Shown: positions 32,221-41,734, counted from the stretch's first letter. The stretch: 64,000 nt of DNA from Pseudanabaena sp. FACHB-1998 (GCF_014696355.1 NZ_JACJQA010000043.1:1-64000); one strand, 5' to 3'. Notes: generated by a model from the letters alone, not told the origin. Numbers and translations are program-made.

Positions 32221-33194
32221 GGGGGTGGATTTTGCTCAAGAATTTGTTTGGCATTGCGTTGCCAGCGATCGCGTTTAATTCTGCGTAAAGCGGAGCCTGT
32301 AAAATTGCGATCCCATTCCTCTTCGGTCATGGTGGCTAAATCTGCTAAAAGTGGATCGATATTATGGGGAAAGGGATGAAAGTCTAGTTCTGAAGTTTCC
32401 TGAGCAAAACGCTGATTCCAAGGACAGACATCTTGGCAAATGTCACAGCCAGCAACCCAATTCTGGAGATTGGCAGCGATCGCTTCAGGAATTTGGGCGG
32501 CTTTATTCTCGATGGTATGGAAGGCGATACAGCGATTTGCATCAACTACAAAGGGTTGAGCGATCGCTCCCGTAGGACAAGCATCGATACAACGAGTACA
32601 AGTACCGCAATGGTCAGTATGGGGGCGATCGGGTTCTAGGTCGAGATTAGTCAGTACCTCGCCCAAAAATAGCCAAGAGCCATATTCACGGGTAATCACA
32701 TTGCTATGCTTACCAATCCAACCGATCCCCGCTCGCTGAGCAAAAGCTTTTTCGGCGATCGGCCCCGTATCCACATAGTAACGAGCTTGGATTTTGATAC
32801 CATCGACTTCGCCTAGGGATTCTAACCAAGTAGCTAAAGCTTTGAGCTTTTTAGATAAAACCTTGTGATAGTCACGTCCCCAACCGTAACGGGAGATTTT
32901 GCCCACTGGTTGCTCGTTTTGTTGATCCTTTGGTTGATTAACTGCGTGTTGATGAGGGGTGTAGTAATTTAAAGCGACACAGATCAAAGACTTAACGCCC
33001 GACATTACCTGCGTAATGTCTTGACGTTTAGGATTGCTCATCCATTCCATATCGGCTTGATAGCCTAGCTCAAGCCAATCGCGTAGACGTTCTGCTTCAA
33101 TACCCGACTCCGCTTTCGCGATCCCTACTTTGCTAAAGCCTAAATCCAAAGCTTTTTGGGCGATCGCTTGTTTGAGTTCTGCTTTAACCACCAC
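32211..33194 (-). CDS. queG: Epoxyqueuosine reductase
   Basis: QueG carries out the last step of queuosine synthesis in tRNA, reducing epoxyqueuosine with cobalamin and two [4Fe-4S] clusters. The cluster motifs are CGTCTRCIDACPTGAI and CDICQDVCPWNQRF. The YVDTGPIAEKAFAQRAGIGWIGKH segment is family-specific. The 327-residue length is normal. The GTG start at 33194 overlaps the end of the upstream DnaJ-TPR gene by 11 bp, implying translational coupling. Confidence 0.95.
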   Translation of the reverse strand: MVVKAELKQAIAQKALDLGFSKVGIAKAESGIEAERLRDWLELGYQADMEWMSNPKRQDITQVMSGVKSLICVALNYYTPHQHAVNQPKDQQNEQPVGKISRYGWGRDYHKVLSKKLKALATWLESLGEVDGIKIQARYYVDTGPIAEKAFAQRAGIGWIGKHSNVITREYGSWLFLGEVLTNLDLEPDRPHTDHCGTCTRCIDACPTGAIAQPFVVDANRCIAFHTIENKAAQIPEAIAANLQNWVAGCDICQDVCPWNQRFAQETSELDFHPFPHNIDPLLADLATMTEEEWDRNFTGSALRRIKRDRWQRNAKQILEQNPPPKN

Positions 33195-34305
33195 CTAACC
33201 AACCAAAAAATCCATTCTTTTTATCACTCTTCGGCTTTGCTTGATTTTTGTCTGCATTAACAGAGGTAGTACCACCAACTTGAGTAATATATTTCAGGGC
33301 TAAAGGCTCTTCTGGATTGAGCTTTAGCGCTTGCTGAAAGCTGACTTTTGCCATGCCAGCTAACTTTTGATTCATATAGACAAATCCTAAGAGAGCATGA
33401 CATTTACTATGGTTGCAATCAATCTGAATTGCATTACGCAACTCTTTTAAGGCAAAAGCCCAAAGCTGCTGATTAATATATTCTTCGGCCTGTTGAATAT
33501 ATTGGTTAATTGACCCAACCGCGCCATTAGTGCTGGATTGACCATTACTAGTAGTACCAGAGCTACTGGTCGAATTATTAACATTACGCGGCGGAACCTT
33601 TGACTCACTTCGCATCTGATAAGTATTACTAGAACTAGATTTGGTTCTATCACTGCCTAAATTACTTGTATTACTACCACTACTCATCGAATTAGGAACC
33701 GAGCCGCCAGTAATAGCGGAATTGCTAGCGGTTGAATTCTTATTAATCATCCCTTGACCCTGCGCTGGTGAAGCATAAGGTGCAACCGAACTGCTCATAG
33801 AAGCACTGGGACTATGGTTATATCCTTCCTGTAATAGTATGTAAACTAAGTTAAGTTCGCTTAATACGCCAATATTGTCTAGGGATAGCTCAAGTTGTTG
33901 ATATTGGATTTTTGCTATTTCTTGAACCGTATGTTCGTAGTTTAAGTCTTTAGGAGCAGTTAAATATCGATTAGCAATTTCAGACTGGGGGATAAATTTT
34001 TGGTTGCGCTTCATCAAGCGCTTGCCCAGTAGTTTTAAGATTGCTGAATATTCTGTTCTTTCTCGCTCTTGTGACAAAACATCATAGGCCGGATTTACCA
34101 GCTTTGATAAATACTGGGTTGCTATCTGTTTTTCGTTTGGTGTGCGTCCGTGAATATCAGGATGTAATGACTTTGCTATAAGTAGATATCTTTTTCGCAC
34201 ATGAGAAGCTTCGGCTGTTAGTGGTAAGCCTAGTACGGCATAGTAATCATTAAAGTCGTATTGACCGATGCCACGATCTATACGAAATGTTCTTGGATTT
34301 TCCAC
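33184..34305 (-). CDS. J-domain/TPR protein
   Basis: This 373-residue protein has an N-terminal J-domain (DYYAVLGLPLTAEASHVRKRY with the HPD motif in SLHPDIHG), so it should stimulate a DnaK-type chaperone. A middle region of about 110 residues is low-complexity and rich in Ser, Asn and Thr (residues about 165-275), and TPR-like helices follow (FALKELRNAIQIDCNHSKCHALLGFVYMNQKLAGMAK). No zinc-finger or client-binding DnaJ domain is present, so it is a class-C J protein. Start GTG with GAGG seven bases upstream. Overlaps queG. Confidence 0.85.
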   Translation of the reverse strand: MENPRTFRIDRGIGQYDFNDYYAVLGLPLTAEASHVRKRYLLIAKSLHPDIHGRTPNEKQIATQYLSKLVNPAYDVLSQERERTEYSAILKLLGKRLMKRNQKFIPQSEIANRYLTAPKDLNYEHTVQEIAKIQYQQLELSLDNIGVLSELNLVYILLQEGYNHSPSASMSSSVAPYASPAQGQGMINKNSTASNSAITGGSVPNSMSSGSNTSNLGSDRTKSSSSNTYQMRSESKVPPRNVNNSTSSSGTTSNGQSSTNGAVGSINQYIQQAEEYINQQLWAFALKELRNAIQIDCNHSKCHALLGFVYMNQKLAGMAKVSFQQALKLNPEEPLALKYITQVGGTTSVNADKNQAKPKSDKKNGFFGWLGGG

Positions 34306-34459
34306 TATCTGACCTCGGCGTTTCGTTACCCAAACAAAATTTTTTAGATTTTAAACGAGATAAGTAATAATAACTTACCCATCAATGATTAGGTTGTAAT
34401 CGCAATAATTACATATTTTCCATAGTTATTCCCAAATTATATTTAGATATGGTTTATTT

Positions 34460-35842
34460 ATGGCTATAAACGAAAACAGAATATCTTATACCCCTAAAAA
34501 CTGGTTATTAATAACTGGGGCTTTATTAATACTAATCGGTTCTTTGGGATTAAGGCTATGGGATCTTGATCGCTTTGCTTACCCAGTATTTGATGAAGTC
34601 CATTTCCCAAAATTTGCCGAAAATTACCTAAATGGCAATCCACCTAATGATGGACATCCACCTTTAGGAAAATATTTAATTGCTTTAGGAATTTTATTGT
34701 TTGGTCACAATGAAATTGGTTACCGCATTGCTAGCGCGACATTTGGGTCGCTGATCCCTTTATTGGTGATTGGGCTAGTTTATCAATTGACTCGGCGATC
34801 GGGAGTGGCGGTTTTAGCAGGGTTATTGACCTTTGCGGATGGCTTGCTTTTAGTGGAGTCGCGCTATGGGCTGATGAATGTTTTTTTGGTTGCCTTTGGC
34901 TTAATTTCGCAGATTTTTTTATTAGCGGGATTAGAGCGTCAAGGTAAAGGTCGGTTACTCTTATTGAGCTTTTCAGGAATCATGCTCGGTGCTTGTGCGG
35001 GCGTGAAGTGGAATGGGCTGGGCTTTTGGTTAATGACTTTCAGTTTAATGGCGATCGCTTTAATTGCGAAGTTCTTATTTCCGCCCCTCTTCTTCAGGCT
35101 AGGAATTTTAAAGAGGTTTGCTGATTTACCTTGGTATCAATATTTAGTTTGCTTTATTGTCCTTCCCATAGTTGGCTATGTTGGACAATGGACTCCTCAC
35201 GTCATCATGGTGCTTAAGGTGTTTGCGCCCAATGCTCAGGGGTGGGAATGGCTCAAGGCTTTTGTGTACCATTTCCTCATTAGTAATCAGAATATTTATT
35301 TATGGAATACTTCGCCTAGCTCCGTCGGCTCTCCCGATCATCCGATCCATCCTTACTGCTCTAGCCCTGCTTCATGGTTTTTGTCGATGCGTCCTGTGGG
35401 TTACTATTTCCATGTCAATGGAGATATTTGGCAAGATGTCCATGCATTAGGTAATCCGATTTTGTGGTGGTTATCATCTTTGGCGATGGTGGCGATCGCT
35501 ATTTGGGCGATCGCTAAGGTGCGCGGCGAGTTAATTTATGTAGCGGTGGGATATGCGGCTAACTATTTTCCTTGGTTGATAGTTAAGCGTTGCTTATTTA
35601 TTTATCACTATATGAGTCCTTTGGTGTTTAGCTTCGTGGCGTTAGCCATGATCATGGCGGCTCTTTATCAACAAAAGCAAGTTTGGGCGAGGACAATTCC
35701 TGTGATGGCGATCGCCGCGATCCTATCATCTCAAATATTTTTTATGCCAATTTGGTTGGGCTTACCTTTATCTCCTACTGCTTTCTACGAAAGAATGTGG
35801 TTTCAGCCCAAAAGTGCTATTAAAGGATTTGATTGGATTTAA
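34460..35842 (+). CDS. PMT-family mannosyltransferase-like membrane protein
   Basis: This 460-residue integral membrane glycosyltransferase of the protein O-mannosyltransferase (GT39/GT-C) type has about ten transmembrane helices. The N-terminal loop has the diagnostic FDEVHFPKFAENYLNGN acidic pair and the GHPPLGKYLIALG motif. PMT enzymes use polyprenyl-phosphate-mannose as donor. A GT2 enzyme able to make such a donor is encoded in the convergent neighbour operon (38767-39570). Target protein or glycan unknown. Confidence 0.85.
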   Translation: MAINENRISYTPKNWLLITGALLILIGSLGLRLWDLDRFAYPVFDEVHFPKFAENYLNGNPPNDGHPPLGKYLIALGILLFGHNEIGYRIASATFGSLIPLLVIGLVYQLTRRSGVAVLAGLLTFADGLLLVESRYGLMNVFLVAFGLISQIFLLAGLERQGKGRLLLLSFSGIMLGACAGVKWNGLGFWLMTFSLMAIALIAKFLFPPLFFRLGILKRFADLPWYQYLVCFIVLPIVGYVGQWTPHVIMVLKVFAPNAQGWEWLKAFVYHFLISNQNIYLWNTSPSSVGSPDHPIHPYCSSPASWFLSMRPVGYYFHVNGDIWQDVHALGNPILWWLSSLAMVAIAIWAIAKVRGELIYVAVGYAANYFPWLIVKRCLFIYHYMSPLVFSFVALAMIMAALYQQKQVWARTIPVMAIAAILSSQIFFMPIWLGLPLSPTAFYERMWFQPKSAIKGFDWI

Positions 35843-35879
35843 GTGCTGTGACACTTACAGCGCTTTGCGCTGACTTAAA

Positions 35880-35930
35880 ACCAAAAAAAGTTGAAAGCAT
35901 GGCTCCGCCGTGCTTTCAACTTTTTTTGGT
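35880..35930. terminator. Bidirectional hairpin between convergent glycosylation genes
   Basis: A 24-bp stem (ACCAAAAAAAGTTGAAAGCA...) has a TCC loop and one T-G mismatch near the loop. A run of A/T on both sides suits both strands. Confidence 0.85.
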
Positions 35931-35968
35931 ATCCCTTAGGTTGTAGCAGAGTCCCAATCTTCCAGACT

Positions 35969-38038
35969 TTAATCCAGCTTGGTGCGGCGGAGCCGCACCA
36001 AGCTGGATATAGCCAGAATTATCCCAGCGTAGCTAATTAATTTGCCCCATCGTTCTGCGGCAGTGCCACTATATTTCACTAGAATCGAATGCTGACCTGC
36101 TGGCACTGCTATTTGCGCTTGCTGCTTAGACGAGCGCTCTACTTTGGCGGGTTTTCCATCAATCCAGCTATGCCATGCAGAATAATAAAACATTCGCAAG
36201 ATTAAATATTGAGATTGTCGATCTGAATTTTGATTGTTGACTGCAATTTCGCGCAATCCATATTGCCAGCGTTTAATTTGAATGTCGGTTGATTTATCTG
36301 TGGAGATATTTTCTTGATCAGAGGATTGCCAAGCCGCTAAGGGACGATCTTCCTCTAGAGAATAATTGGCAAATGGAATCACCCTGACAGGCAGATATTC
36401 CTGAGCGTCAGCTATGATTAATTCTTTGGGAAAGCTCCAGTTTTGCCATGTATGTGTCGATTTTTCCGATGATTGAGAAATTTGGTGCGGTTTTTGGATT
36501 TGTTGAGCATTTTTTGAGAAATTCTCAATTCTGGAAGCATCAAATCCTGTGCCGCGAAACATAATTTGATTGGTGTAAATGTAGCTCGCTGCGGTGGTGG
36601 AGAGGAGTGCGAAAAGGAGGAAACTTTTAAGGATGGATTGCCAAGCTTGGAGTTGAATTGAGTTCCCTAATTGCCATGTTTGGCGGATGATGTAGCCCCA
36701 TACTAGGGGAAGGATTGGAACCGTTAAGCCGTACCATCGCCAAGAGAATTGAATTTTTTGGAGGATGGGCAGCACTTGATATATCCATGACAGAATATCG
36801 GTGGTCATCAAGATGGCGATCGCTACGGCAATTAACCAAAATAAAACCGATCGCTCTTGGCTAGACGGAGCCAGAATTTCTTTTTCTGATGGGGTTAGTT
36901 CGGGGGGAGTCGTATGCTCATGCCGAGCCGATCGCCAGAGAGCGATCGCACCGAGAGTGATGATGGCGATCTCAATCCAGAAATAGGGAATCATCCCTGA
37001 CATACTCTCAAACCAATGGGTTGACAGCTTAGGATGGAAGCGGAGTAAGCCGTCAAGGAGCAACCGATTTTGTGGGAAATATTCCGCCGAAAGATGAACT
37101 AGCTGAATTTGAACAAGTTTCTGATCGAGAATTACGGGTAATAGAAAAAAGCTAATTCCTACAAATCCTAAACTTGCACTGAGATAGCAACGCCCAACTT
37201 CGAGCAGATAGTTTTTGGTTGATTGGAAGGGGACTAGACATAGGGGCATGATTAACCATGTCAAGAACATGATTAACAAAGTCGGTAAATGACTTAGCCC
37301 TAGCAAACCCCATGAGCAGGCGAGGCTAATTGCATGATGGCGTTGCATCTGTGGGAGATGCCTTTGATTAATCAGTTTCTGGGTAAAAAATAAGATCCAA
37401 GGAATGATAGCGATCGCCCATACTTCTCCCAGCGATCCCCGTTGATAGATATCAAGGAGAAAGTAGGGCGAGGCGATCGCTAATCCTGAAGTTAGCAGAG
37501 AGATTCCCAAAGGAAAAAATAAATTTGCGTAGCAATAGACTCCATAGCCAAGGGTGAGGGCTGCTAATACCATGCTCCCGATCAGGCTACTCGATAGCTC
37601 CATGCCGCTCAAGCTAAAGGGCAAAGTGGCGATCGCCAACATCGGCGGATAAAACACAAAGGTGGGACTGCCAAAACCTAAATAGGAAAATTCTAACCAT
37701 CGGGGATAAATTTGTCCCGCCAAAAACTGTTGTTGATATTGAAAGATCCAACTCGTATTAAATACAAAGGAATGATTAGAGGGATAGCCACCCACTAGCA
37801 TCGGTCGCATGGCGCTGAGGCTCGCGATCGCAGTAATAACTAGAGCAAATATCTGTTTGAAAAAAGCATTAATTAATAATTTCTGAATTGCGGAATGAGT
37901 TTGAACAACTAGAAAACGCGCGATCGTGGCTAACAGTGAACGTATAGAATCAATTACGATGATGGGCAAAAGCACAATCGAGGCGACACTGAGGAGGAAA
38001 AATTTAAGTCCGCGAACAAACAAATTATCTCTAGTCAT
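35969..38038 (-). CDS. Polytopic membrane protein, 6-pyruvoyl-tetrahydropterin-synthase-related family
   Basis: This 689-residue protein has about 12 transmembrane helices and a periplasmic C-terminal region with beta-sandwich-like features before a last helix. The FNTSWIFQYQQQFLAGQIYPRWLEFSYLG and YPPMLAI segments match the 'PTPS-related' membrane family (PF10131-like), which is built like GT-C glycosyltransferases. It overlaps the methyltransferase gene by 8 bp and lies last in a three-gene operon. The final residues (VRLRRTKLD) are encoded inside a perfect palindrome. Likely role: sugar transfer from a lipid carrier, unproven. Confidence 0.75.
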   Translation of the reverse strand: MTRDNLFVRGLKFFLLSVASIVLLPIIVIDSIRSLLATIARFLVVQTHSAIQKLLINAFFKQIFALVITAIASLSAMRPMLVGGYPSNHSFVFNTSWIFQYQQQFLAGQIYPRWLEFSYLGFGSPTFVFYPPMLAIATLPFSLSGMELSSSLIGSMVLAALTLGYGVYCYANLFFPLGISLLTSGLAIASPYFLLDIYQRGSLGEVWAIAIIPWILFFTQKLINQRHLPQMQRHHAISLACSWGLLGLSHLPTLLIMFLTWLIMPLCLVPFQSTKNYLLEVGRCYLSASLGFVGISFFLLPVILDQKLVQIQLVHLSAEYFPQNRLLLDGLLRFHPKLSTHWFESMSGMIPYFWIEIAIITLGAIALWRSARHEHTTPPELTPSEKEILAPSSQERSVLFWLIAVAIAILMTTDILSWIYQVLPILQKIQFSWRWYGLTVPILPLVWGYIIRQTWQLGNSIQLQAWQSILKSFLLFALLSTTAASYIYTNQIMFRGTGFDASRIENFSKNAQQIQKPHQISQSSEKSTHTWQNWSFPKELIIADAQEYLPVRVIPFANYSLEEDRPLAAWQSSDQENISTDKSTDIQIKRWQYGLREIAVNNQNSDRQSQYLILRMFYYSAWHSWIDGKPAKVERSSKQQAQIAVPAGQHSILVKYSGTAAERWGKLISYAGIILAISSLVRLRRTKLD
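35972..36008. repeat. Perfect palindrome encoding the last residues of the membrane protein
   Basis: A 17-bp perfect stem (ATCCAGCTTGGTGCGGC) has a GGA loop. It lies inside the coding sequence of the upstream gene, directly before the stop. Confidence 0.9.
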
Positions 38039-38774
38039 GGATTTCGAGTTTACGAGCTAGGCAGAGAATTGATACTCCAAAAGGGAAAGAAATTGAGGGA
38101 ATTAAATTTTTTTCCCAACTAAAAATTTGATAGAGGCTCTGGTTTACTAAGGCTGAAGGGAGGCTGACATCGGATGCATGGTGGCGGCGGGATAGCTTAC
38201 CCATGCTGCGAGCTAGGAAAATCAAAGGAAACAGAAATGTATTGAAATAGGAGATAAAACTAATTTCATAGCCGGCCTGCTGAAGAAGTTTGCCAATTTG
38301 GGACTTCGTATAGCGCCGTTTATGATTATGGATTTCGTCATGGGCGCTCCAGAGAAATTGATAGGCAGGGACGGTAATCAGGATTTGTCCCTGCGATTTA
38401 AGATATTGCCTAGCTCGTTTCAGGGTTTCCAAATCATGATCAAGATGCTCAATAATATCGAGAAACATGATCAGGTCAAAGTAATTTGCTGGCAAAGTAT
38501 TGCGATCAATTTCCCCCTGCTCGACTTTTTTTAATCCCTTATCATGACAAAACTGAAGGGCGATCGCGGAAATATCTAACCCCCACGATTCATACTGAGA
38601 TGCGTATTGAGATTGCAAAAGTTCTAAGACAAATCCAGTTCCACAGCCCACGTCAAGGATTGCGCCTTGCGGTAGCGATCGCGCAATTAAATTAGTCAAA
38701 ATCTCGCGTCTAGCCCGAAACCACCAATGCTGATGCTCAACATGCTGCATCTCTCGATAAAGTTGATTATCCAT
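38031..38774 (-). CDS. Class-I SAM-dependent methyltransferase
   Basis: This 247-residue protein has the SAM-binding motif ILDVGCGTGFVLELL near residue 40, an acidic motif (WGLDIS) and the LIMFLDIIEHLDHD segment of UbiE/Coq5-like small-molecule methyltransferases. A C-terminal hydrophobic region may touch the membrane. It overlaps the GT2 gene by 8 bp upstream and the membrane-protein gene by 8 bp downstream, so all three are coupled. A sugar or lipid-linked substrate is likely from context. Confidence 0.85.
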   Translation of the reverse strand: MDNQLYREMQHVEHQHWWFRARREILTNLIARSLPQGAILDVGCGTGFVLELLQSQYASQYESWGLDISAIALQFCHDKGLKKVEQGEIDRNTLPANYFDLIMFLDIIEHLDHDLETLKRARQYLKSQGQILITVPAYQFLWSAHDEIHNHKRRYTKSQIGKLLQQAGYEISFISYFNTFLFPLIFLARSMGKLSRRHHASDVSLPSALVNQSLYQIFSWEKNLIPSISFPFGVSILCLARKLEIHD

Positions 38775-39570
38775 GTAAGATTTTCTCTTCAGATGGTGCG
38801 GATAGTAGACATCGCCGTACTCGTGGTCGGACTCGTTGCTTCATTTGCAAGAGAGAACCAAACATTTCCCATGAGTCCCGAATTGGCGAAACACTAGAAT
38901 AGATAGAATTACTCCAAGTTATGGGAATTTCTTGGATCGAGATTCCTAATTCTTGGGCAATCAGTAATATTTCCACATCAAACCCAAATCTAGGGGTTTG
39001 TAAAAGGCTAAAAATACGTTTGGCATCATCATAACGAAATGCTTTAAAGCCGCATTGCGTATCGTGAATATTATTAATTACCAATAGCTTGACTAAGAGA
39101 TTAAAAAATTTTCCCATCAATTCGCGATAGATCGGTTGATGGTTGACGATGCGAGATTGATGTAAGCCTCGCGATCCGATCGCCATGGATTTCTCCCTTT
39201 GAATTGCATAGATCAATTTTGGAAGTTCCATCAGGGATGTGGACAGGTCGGCATCCATAAATACAAGATATTTTCCCTTAGCGGACTCGATGCCCACTTT
39301 AACGGCATAGCCTTTGCCATGATTTGCCGATAGTTCAATTAGCTGCAAATTAAAGCTCGGAAAGGCGGCTATATACTGGCGTACGATTTCTCCCGTTTGA
39401 TCGGTGCTGCCATCATTGACGATGATAATTTCAAAGGATGTTGATAGCTCACCCCTCAAATGATTAGTGATTTCTGCACAAATAGATGGCATTTTCACTC
39501 TCATCTCTTCCATCGAAGATCGGATAGAGCGAGCTTCATTATAGGCAGGTAAAATGATCGAAAGCATCAT
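38767..39570 (-). CDS. Family 2 glycosyltransferase, dolichyl-phosphate-sugar synthase-like
   Basis: This 267-residue GT-A enzyme resembles ALG5/DPM1. It has the N-terminal IILPAYNEARSI, the nucleotide-binding VNDGSTDQTGE, the metal-binding DADLST and the DTQCGFKAFR motif typical of polyprenyl-phosphate glucose/mannose synthases. There is no C-terminal membrane domain. It should make a lipid-phosphate sugar on the cytosolic face for the GT-C proteins nearby. It is first of three overlapping genes. Confidence 0.87.
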   Translation of the reverse strand: MMLSIILPAYNEARSIRSSMEEMRVKMPSICAEITNHLRGELSTSFEIIIVNDGSTDQTGEIVRQYIAAFPSFNLQLIELSANHGKGYAVKVGIESAKGKYLVFMDADLSTSLMELPKLIYAIQREKSMAIGSRGLHQSRIVNHQPIYRELMGKFFNLLVKLLVINNIHDTQCGFKAFRYDDAKRIFSLLQTPRFGFDVEILLIAQELGISIQEIPITWSNSIYSSVSPIRDSWEMFGSLLQMKQRVRPRVRRCLLSAPSEEKILHG

Positions 39571-39593
39571 AATTTTGAGAATTAATGGGGAAC

Positions 39594-40364
39594 TTAGATC
39601 GCTAATAAAACCTGTTTGGCGGTTTGAATTTGATCGTTGCTAAAGCCTGCTTCGTTGAGAAAGCTTAAAAATTCAGGACTACGATAGCGCCCATCAATTC
39701 CCACGGCTTCGCGAAATACTTTCTTCGCGCCAGTTCGATCACCTGATGTCCATTGGGCGATCGCTAGAGCCACAAAGGGATGCGGGTTACTTGGTTCTAG
39801 TTCCATTGCTTTTTGGGCATAGGCGATCGCTAAGTCGTATTGTTGCAGTCTTTGATAGGCGAGGCTGAGATTGTAATGGGCGATTTCATTATCATTTTTG
39901 AGCAATGCTGCCCAGCTATGCAAGAGAACGGACTGGGACAGATCGCCCCGCACTAAATAGACGATGCCGATCGCATTGAAGGCTTGTAAAGATGTGGGTG
40001 ATCGATAAATGGCTTCCCAGAGAGAAGCGGCGGCTTGATCGGGTTTCCTAGCGAGATGCTGAGTCCAGCCGAGAATAATGCGACCATCGACATTTTGGGG
40101 ATCAAGGTTAACTGCTTTTTGCAAACTGGCGATCGCTTCGTCAAAGCGTTCTTGTTGCCGATAGCTCAAGCCCTGTTGACGGTATTCATCAGCCGCGCGT
40201 TTATCAATGCGTGATGTTTCGGTTTGCGAAGTTTTAATCTTAGAATTTACGGCGATCGCTTGTCCCATCACCTTGTCAACAAAAAGATTGCTGGCGGCAA
40301 GCATCACCACCAAACTCAAAATTTGGAAATTAGACCGAAAATTATATGTGAGGACTCTGTTCAT
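39594..40364 (-). CDS. TPR-repeat protein, membrane-anchored or secreted
   Basis: This protein has about 256 residues from ATG 40364. The longer frame to 40412 begins inside a palindrome. An N-terminal hydrophobic stretch (FQILSLVVMLAASNLFV) is a signal peptide or anchor. Five or so TPR units follow (RQQGLSYRQQERFDEAIASLQKAVNLDP; AHYNLSLAYQRLQQYDLAIAYAQKAMELEP). Such proteins scaffold envelope or photosystem-assembly complexes; no specific function can be assigned. It lies 23 bp upstream of the GT2 operon on the same strand. Confidence 0.8.
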   Translation of the reverse strand: MNRVLTYNFRSNFQILSLVVMLAASNLFVDKVMGQAIAVNSKIKTSQTETSRIDKRAADEYRQQGLSYRQQERFDEAIASLQKAVNLDPQNVDGRIILGWTQHLARKPDQAAASLWEAIYRSPTSLQAFNAIGIVYLVRGDLSQSVLLHSWAALLKNDNEIAHYNLSLAYQRLQQYDLAIAYAQKAMELEPSNPHPFVALAIAQWTSGDRTGAKKVFREAVGIDGRYRSPEFLSFLNEAGFSNDQIQTAKQVLLAI

Positions 40365-40393
40365 ACAGCAGTGCAGTATAGCAGCTTTAACTG

Positions 40394-40430
40394 AATCAAA
40401 AAGGCGGCGCATCGCGCCGCCTTTTTGATT
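40394..40430 (-). terminator. Perfect hairpin after gene 40437-41498
   Basis: A 17-bp stem (AATCAAAAAGGCGGCGC) has an ATC loop and T-rich tails. It is seven bp downstream of the minus-strand gene. Confidence 0.88.
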
Positions 40431-40436
40431 TGTTTT

Positions 40437-41498
40437 TTATTTGCTTGCGGTATATTGGCGGTAGGCTCTAGAAACTAGGCGATCGTTGATAAATGTGATA
40501 TTTAAGTTTAGTTCAGGACTTGCCCAACTCACGATCACCGCTTTGTCTTTAACTACCTTGGGATCACCAAATCTGAGATCAAAGCCCAATGGCTTACCAT
40601 CACCCCCCAAAATATTCACCACCTCGTCATAGCGCATTCCTTTGCTCAAACAAACATAATTTTTGAGGGATACCGCAGGATTGCCGCAACGATAACGCGC
40701 CTCGGTCATGTTGGTATCAATGTGTTGCTTAGGTAGCAGAGCCAAATTAAAGTTTGGCGCAGAGAGGGACTCCACCAAACACCAAGCCGCAAAGAGCATC
40801 ACTCCTAAAATCAACAAATCTTCGATCACCGCACGGGCTAAATTCCGTTGATGGCGACGTTTGATTTGCTGCATCTTCTCCTTAGTCCAATTTTCCCAAG
40901 GGAAAGTATCGACCCATTGAATGGTGTCGTTGAACTTAGCGATCGCCGTATTTTTGACAGCTTCTAATGCGCCTCTAGGATCGCGAATGGCAATTCTGCT
41001 GCCAGTGCGAGCCGCCTCTAAGGTCTGAGGATCAACGAGCCAGCCCCGCACACGTTGGACTAAGTTCGCAACTTGCGATTTGCCTTTAGTAAGGGCATTA
41101 TTTTTAGCTGGACTAGCGATCGCCCGTTTGTTATCTTTGCGGACTAGGGCATTACTAGGCAATGGCGCAGGAGCCGTAATAAGTTGAATATCGCGTCCCT
41201 GAGCTAATATAGGAGCAGATTCGCCAATTAAATAAAATTCCCATTCAATGCGTCGCACTCCCACCAGTTGCAAACGATTGAAATATCGATCAATATTTTG
41301 GGTGAATTCGTTAAGGCGATCGCGATTTGTATCGGCAGAAAATAAGGTAAAAGCAATGGAAAGAACTTGCTGCTCAAACTTATATTCTGTTTGCTCAGCC
41401 GCCACGAGATCCATATAATCGGAAGCAAGGCTAGTCAGCACATGTTGGAGTTTCTGCCAAGCTTGTTTATCTTCAAGATTTAATCGCACTGCTTTCAT
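40437..41498 (-). CDS. Unknown protein with one membrane helix and a SmpA/OmlA-like tail
   Basis: This is a 353-residue protein without a family I can name. Residues 1-90 are helical and mention no motif. Residues about 150-220 are basic (KNTAIAKFNDTIQWVDTFPWENW). One transmembrane helix lies near 235-255 (DLLILGVMLFAAWCLVESL). After it comes a domain with GMRYDEVVNILGGDGKPLG and VSWASPELNLNITFINDRLV, resembling the 'GMs-eEVv-iLG-G' pattern of SmpA/OmlA-like modules. Cyanobacterium-restricted proteins of this shape exist. Function unknown. Confidence 0.7.
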   Translation of the reverse strand: MKAVRLNLEDKQAWQKLQHVLTSLASDYMDLVAAEQTEYKFEQQVLSIAFTLFSADTNRDRLNEFTQNIDRYFNRLQLVGVRRIEWEFYLIGESAPILAQGRDIQLITAPAPLPSNALVRKDNKRAIASPAKNNALTKGKSQVANLVQRVRGWLVDPQTLEAARTGSRIAIRDPRGALEAVKNTAIAKFNDTIQWVDTFPWENWTKEKMQQIKRRHQRNLARAVIEDLLILGVMLFAAWCLVESLSAPNFNLALLPKQHIDTNMTEARYRCGNPAVSLKNYVCLSKGMRYDEVVNILGGDGKPLGFDLRFGDPKVVKDKAVIVSWASPELNLNITFINDRLVSRAYRQYTASK

Positions 41499-41616
41499 GA
41501 ATTTATCCTCACCTTAGACCCCTATTAGGTCTTCGTCTCTTGGCAACTGTTGAGTTTGATAGTTGCTCTGTTTTCTAACAAGGCGATGTTACCCAATAGT
41601 GTCCACTTTTTTACAT

Positions 41617-41665
41617 AACCCAAACAAAAAAAGCGGCGCATCGCGCCGCTTTTTTTGTTTGGGTT
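41617..41665. terminator. Perfect 23-bp hairpin with ATC loop
   Basis: The arm AACCCAAACAAAAAAAGCGGCGC is fully complementary to the right arm, and the tail is T-rich. It is a strong terminator for the minus-strand ald transcript, about 140 bp downstream of its stop. Confidence 0.85.
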
Positions 41666-41687
41666 TGATAGCTATAGACTATCGCCG

Positions 41688-41734
41688 CTTTCTTAAAAAT
41701 TTTTTCTTGTATTTTTAAGAAAGCGCAAAGTGCT
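41688..41734. repeat. Inverted repeat with a recurring TTTTAAGAAAGCGCAAAG tail
   Basis: Arms GCTTTCTTAAAAAT and ATTTTTAAGAAAGC are complementary. The right part (41713-41734) differs by one base from 28095-28116. Confidence 0.65.
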
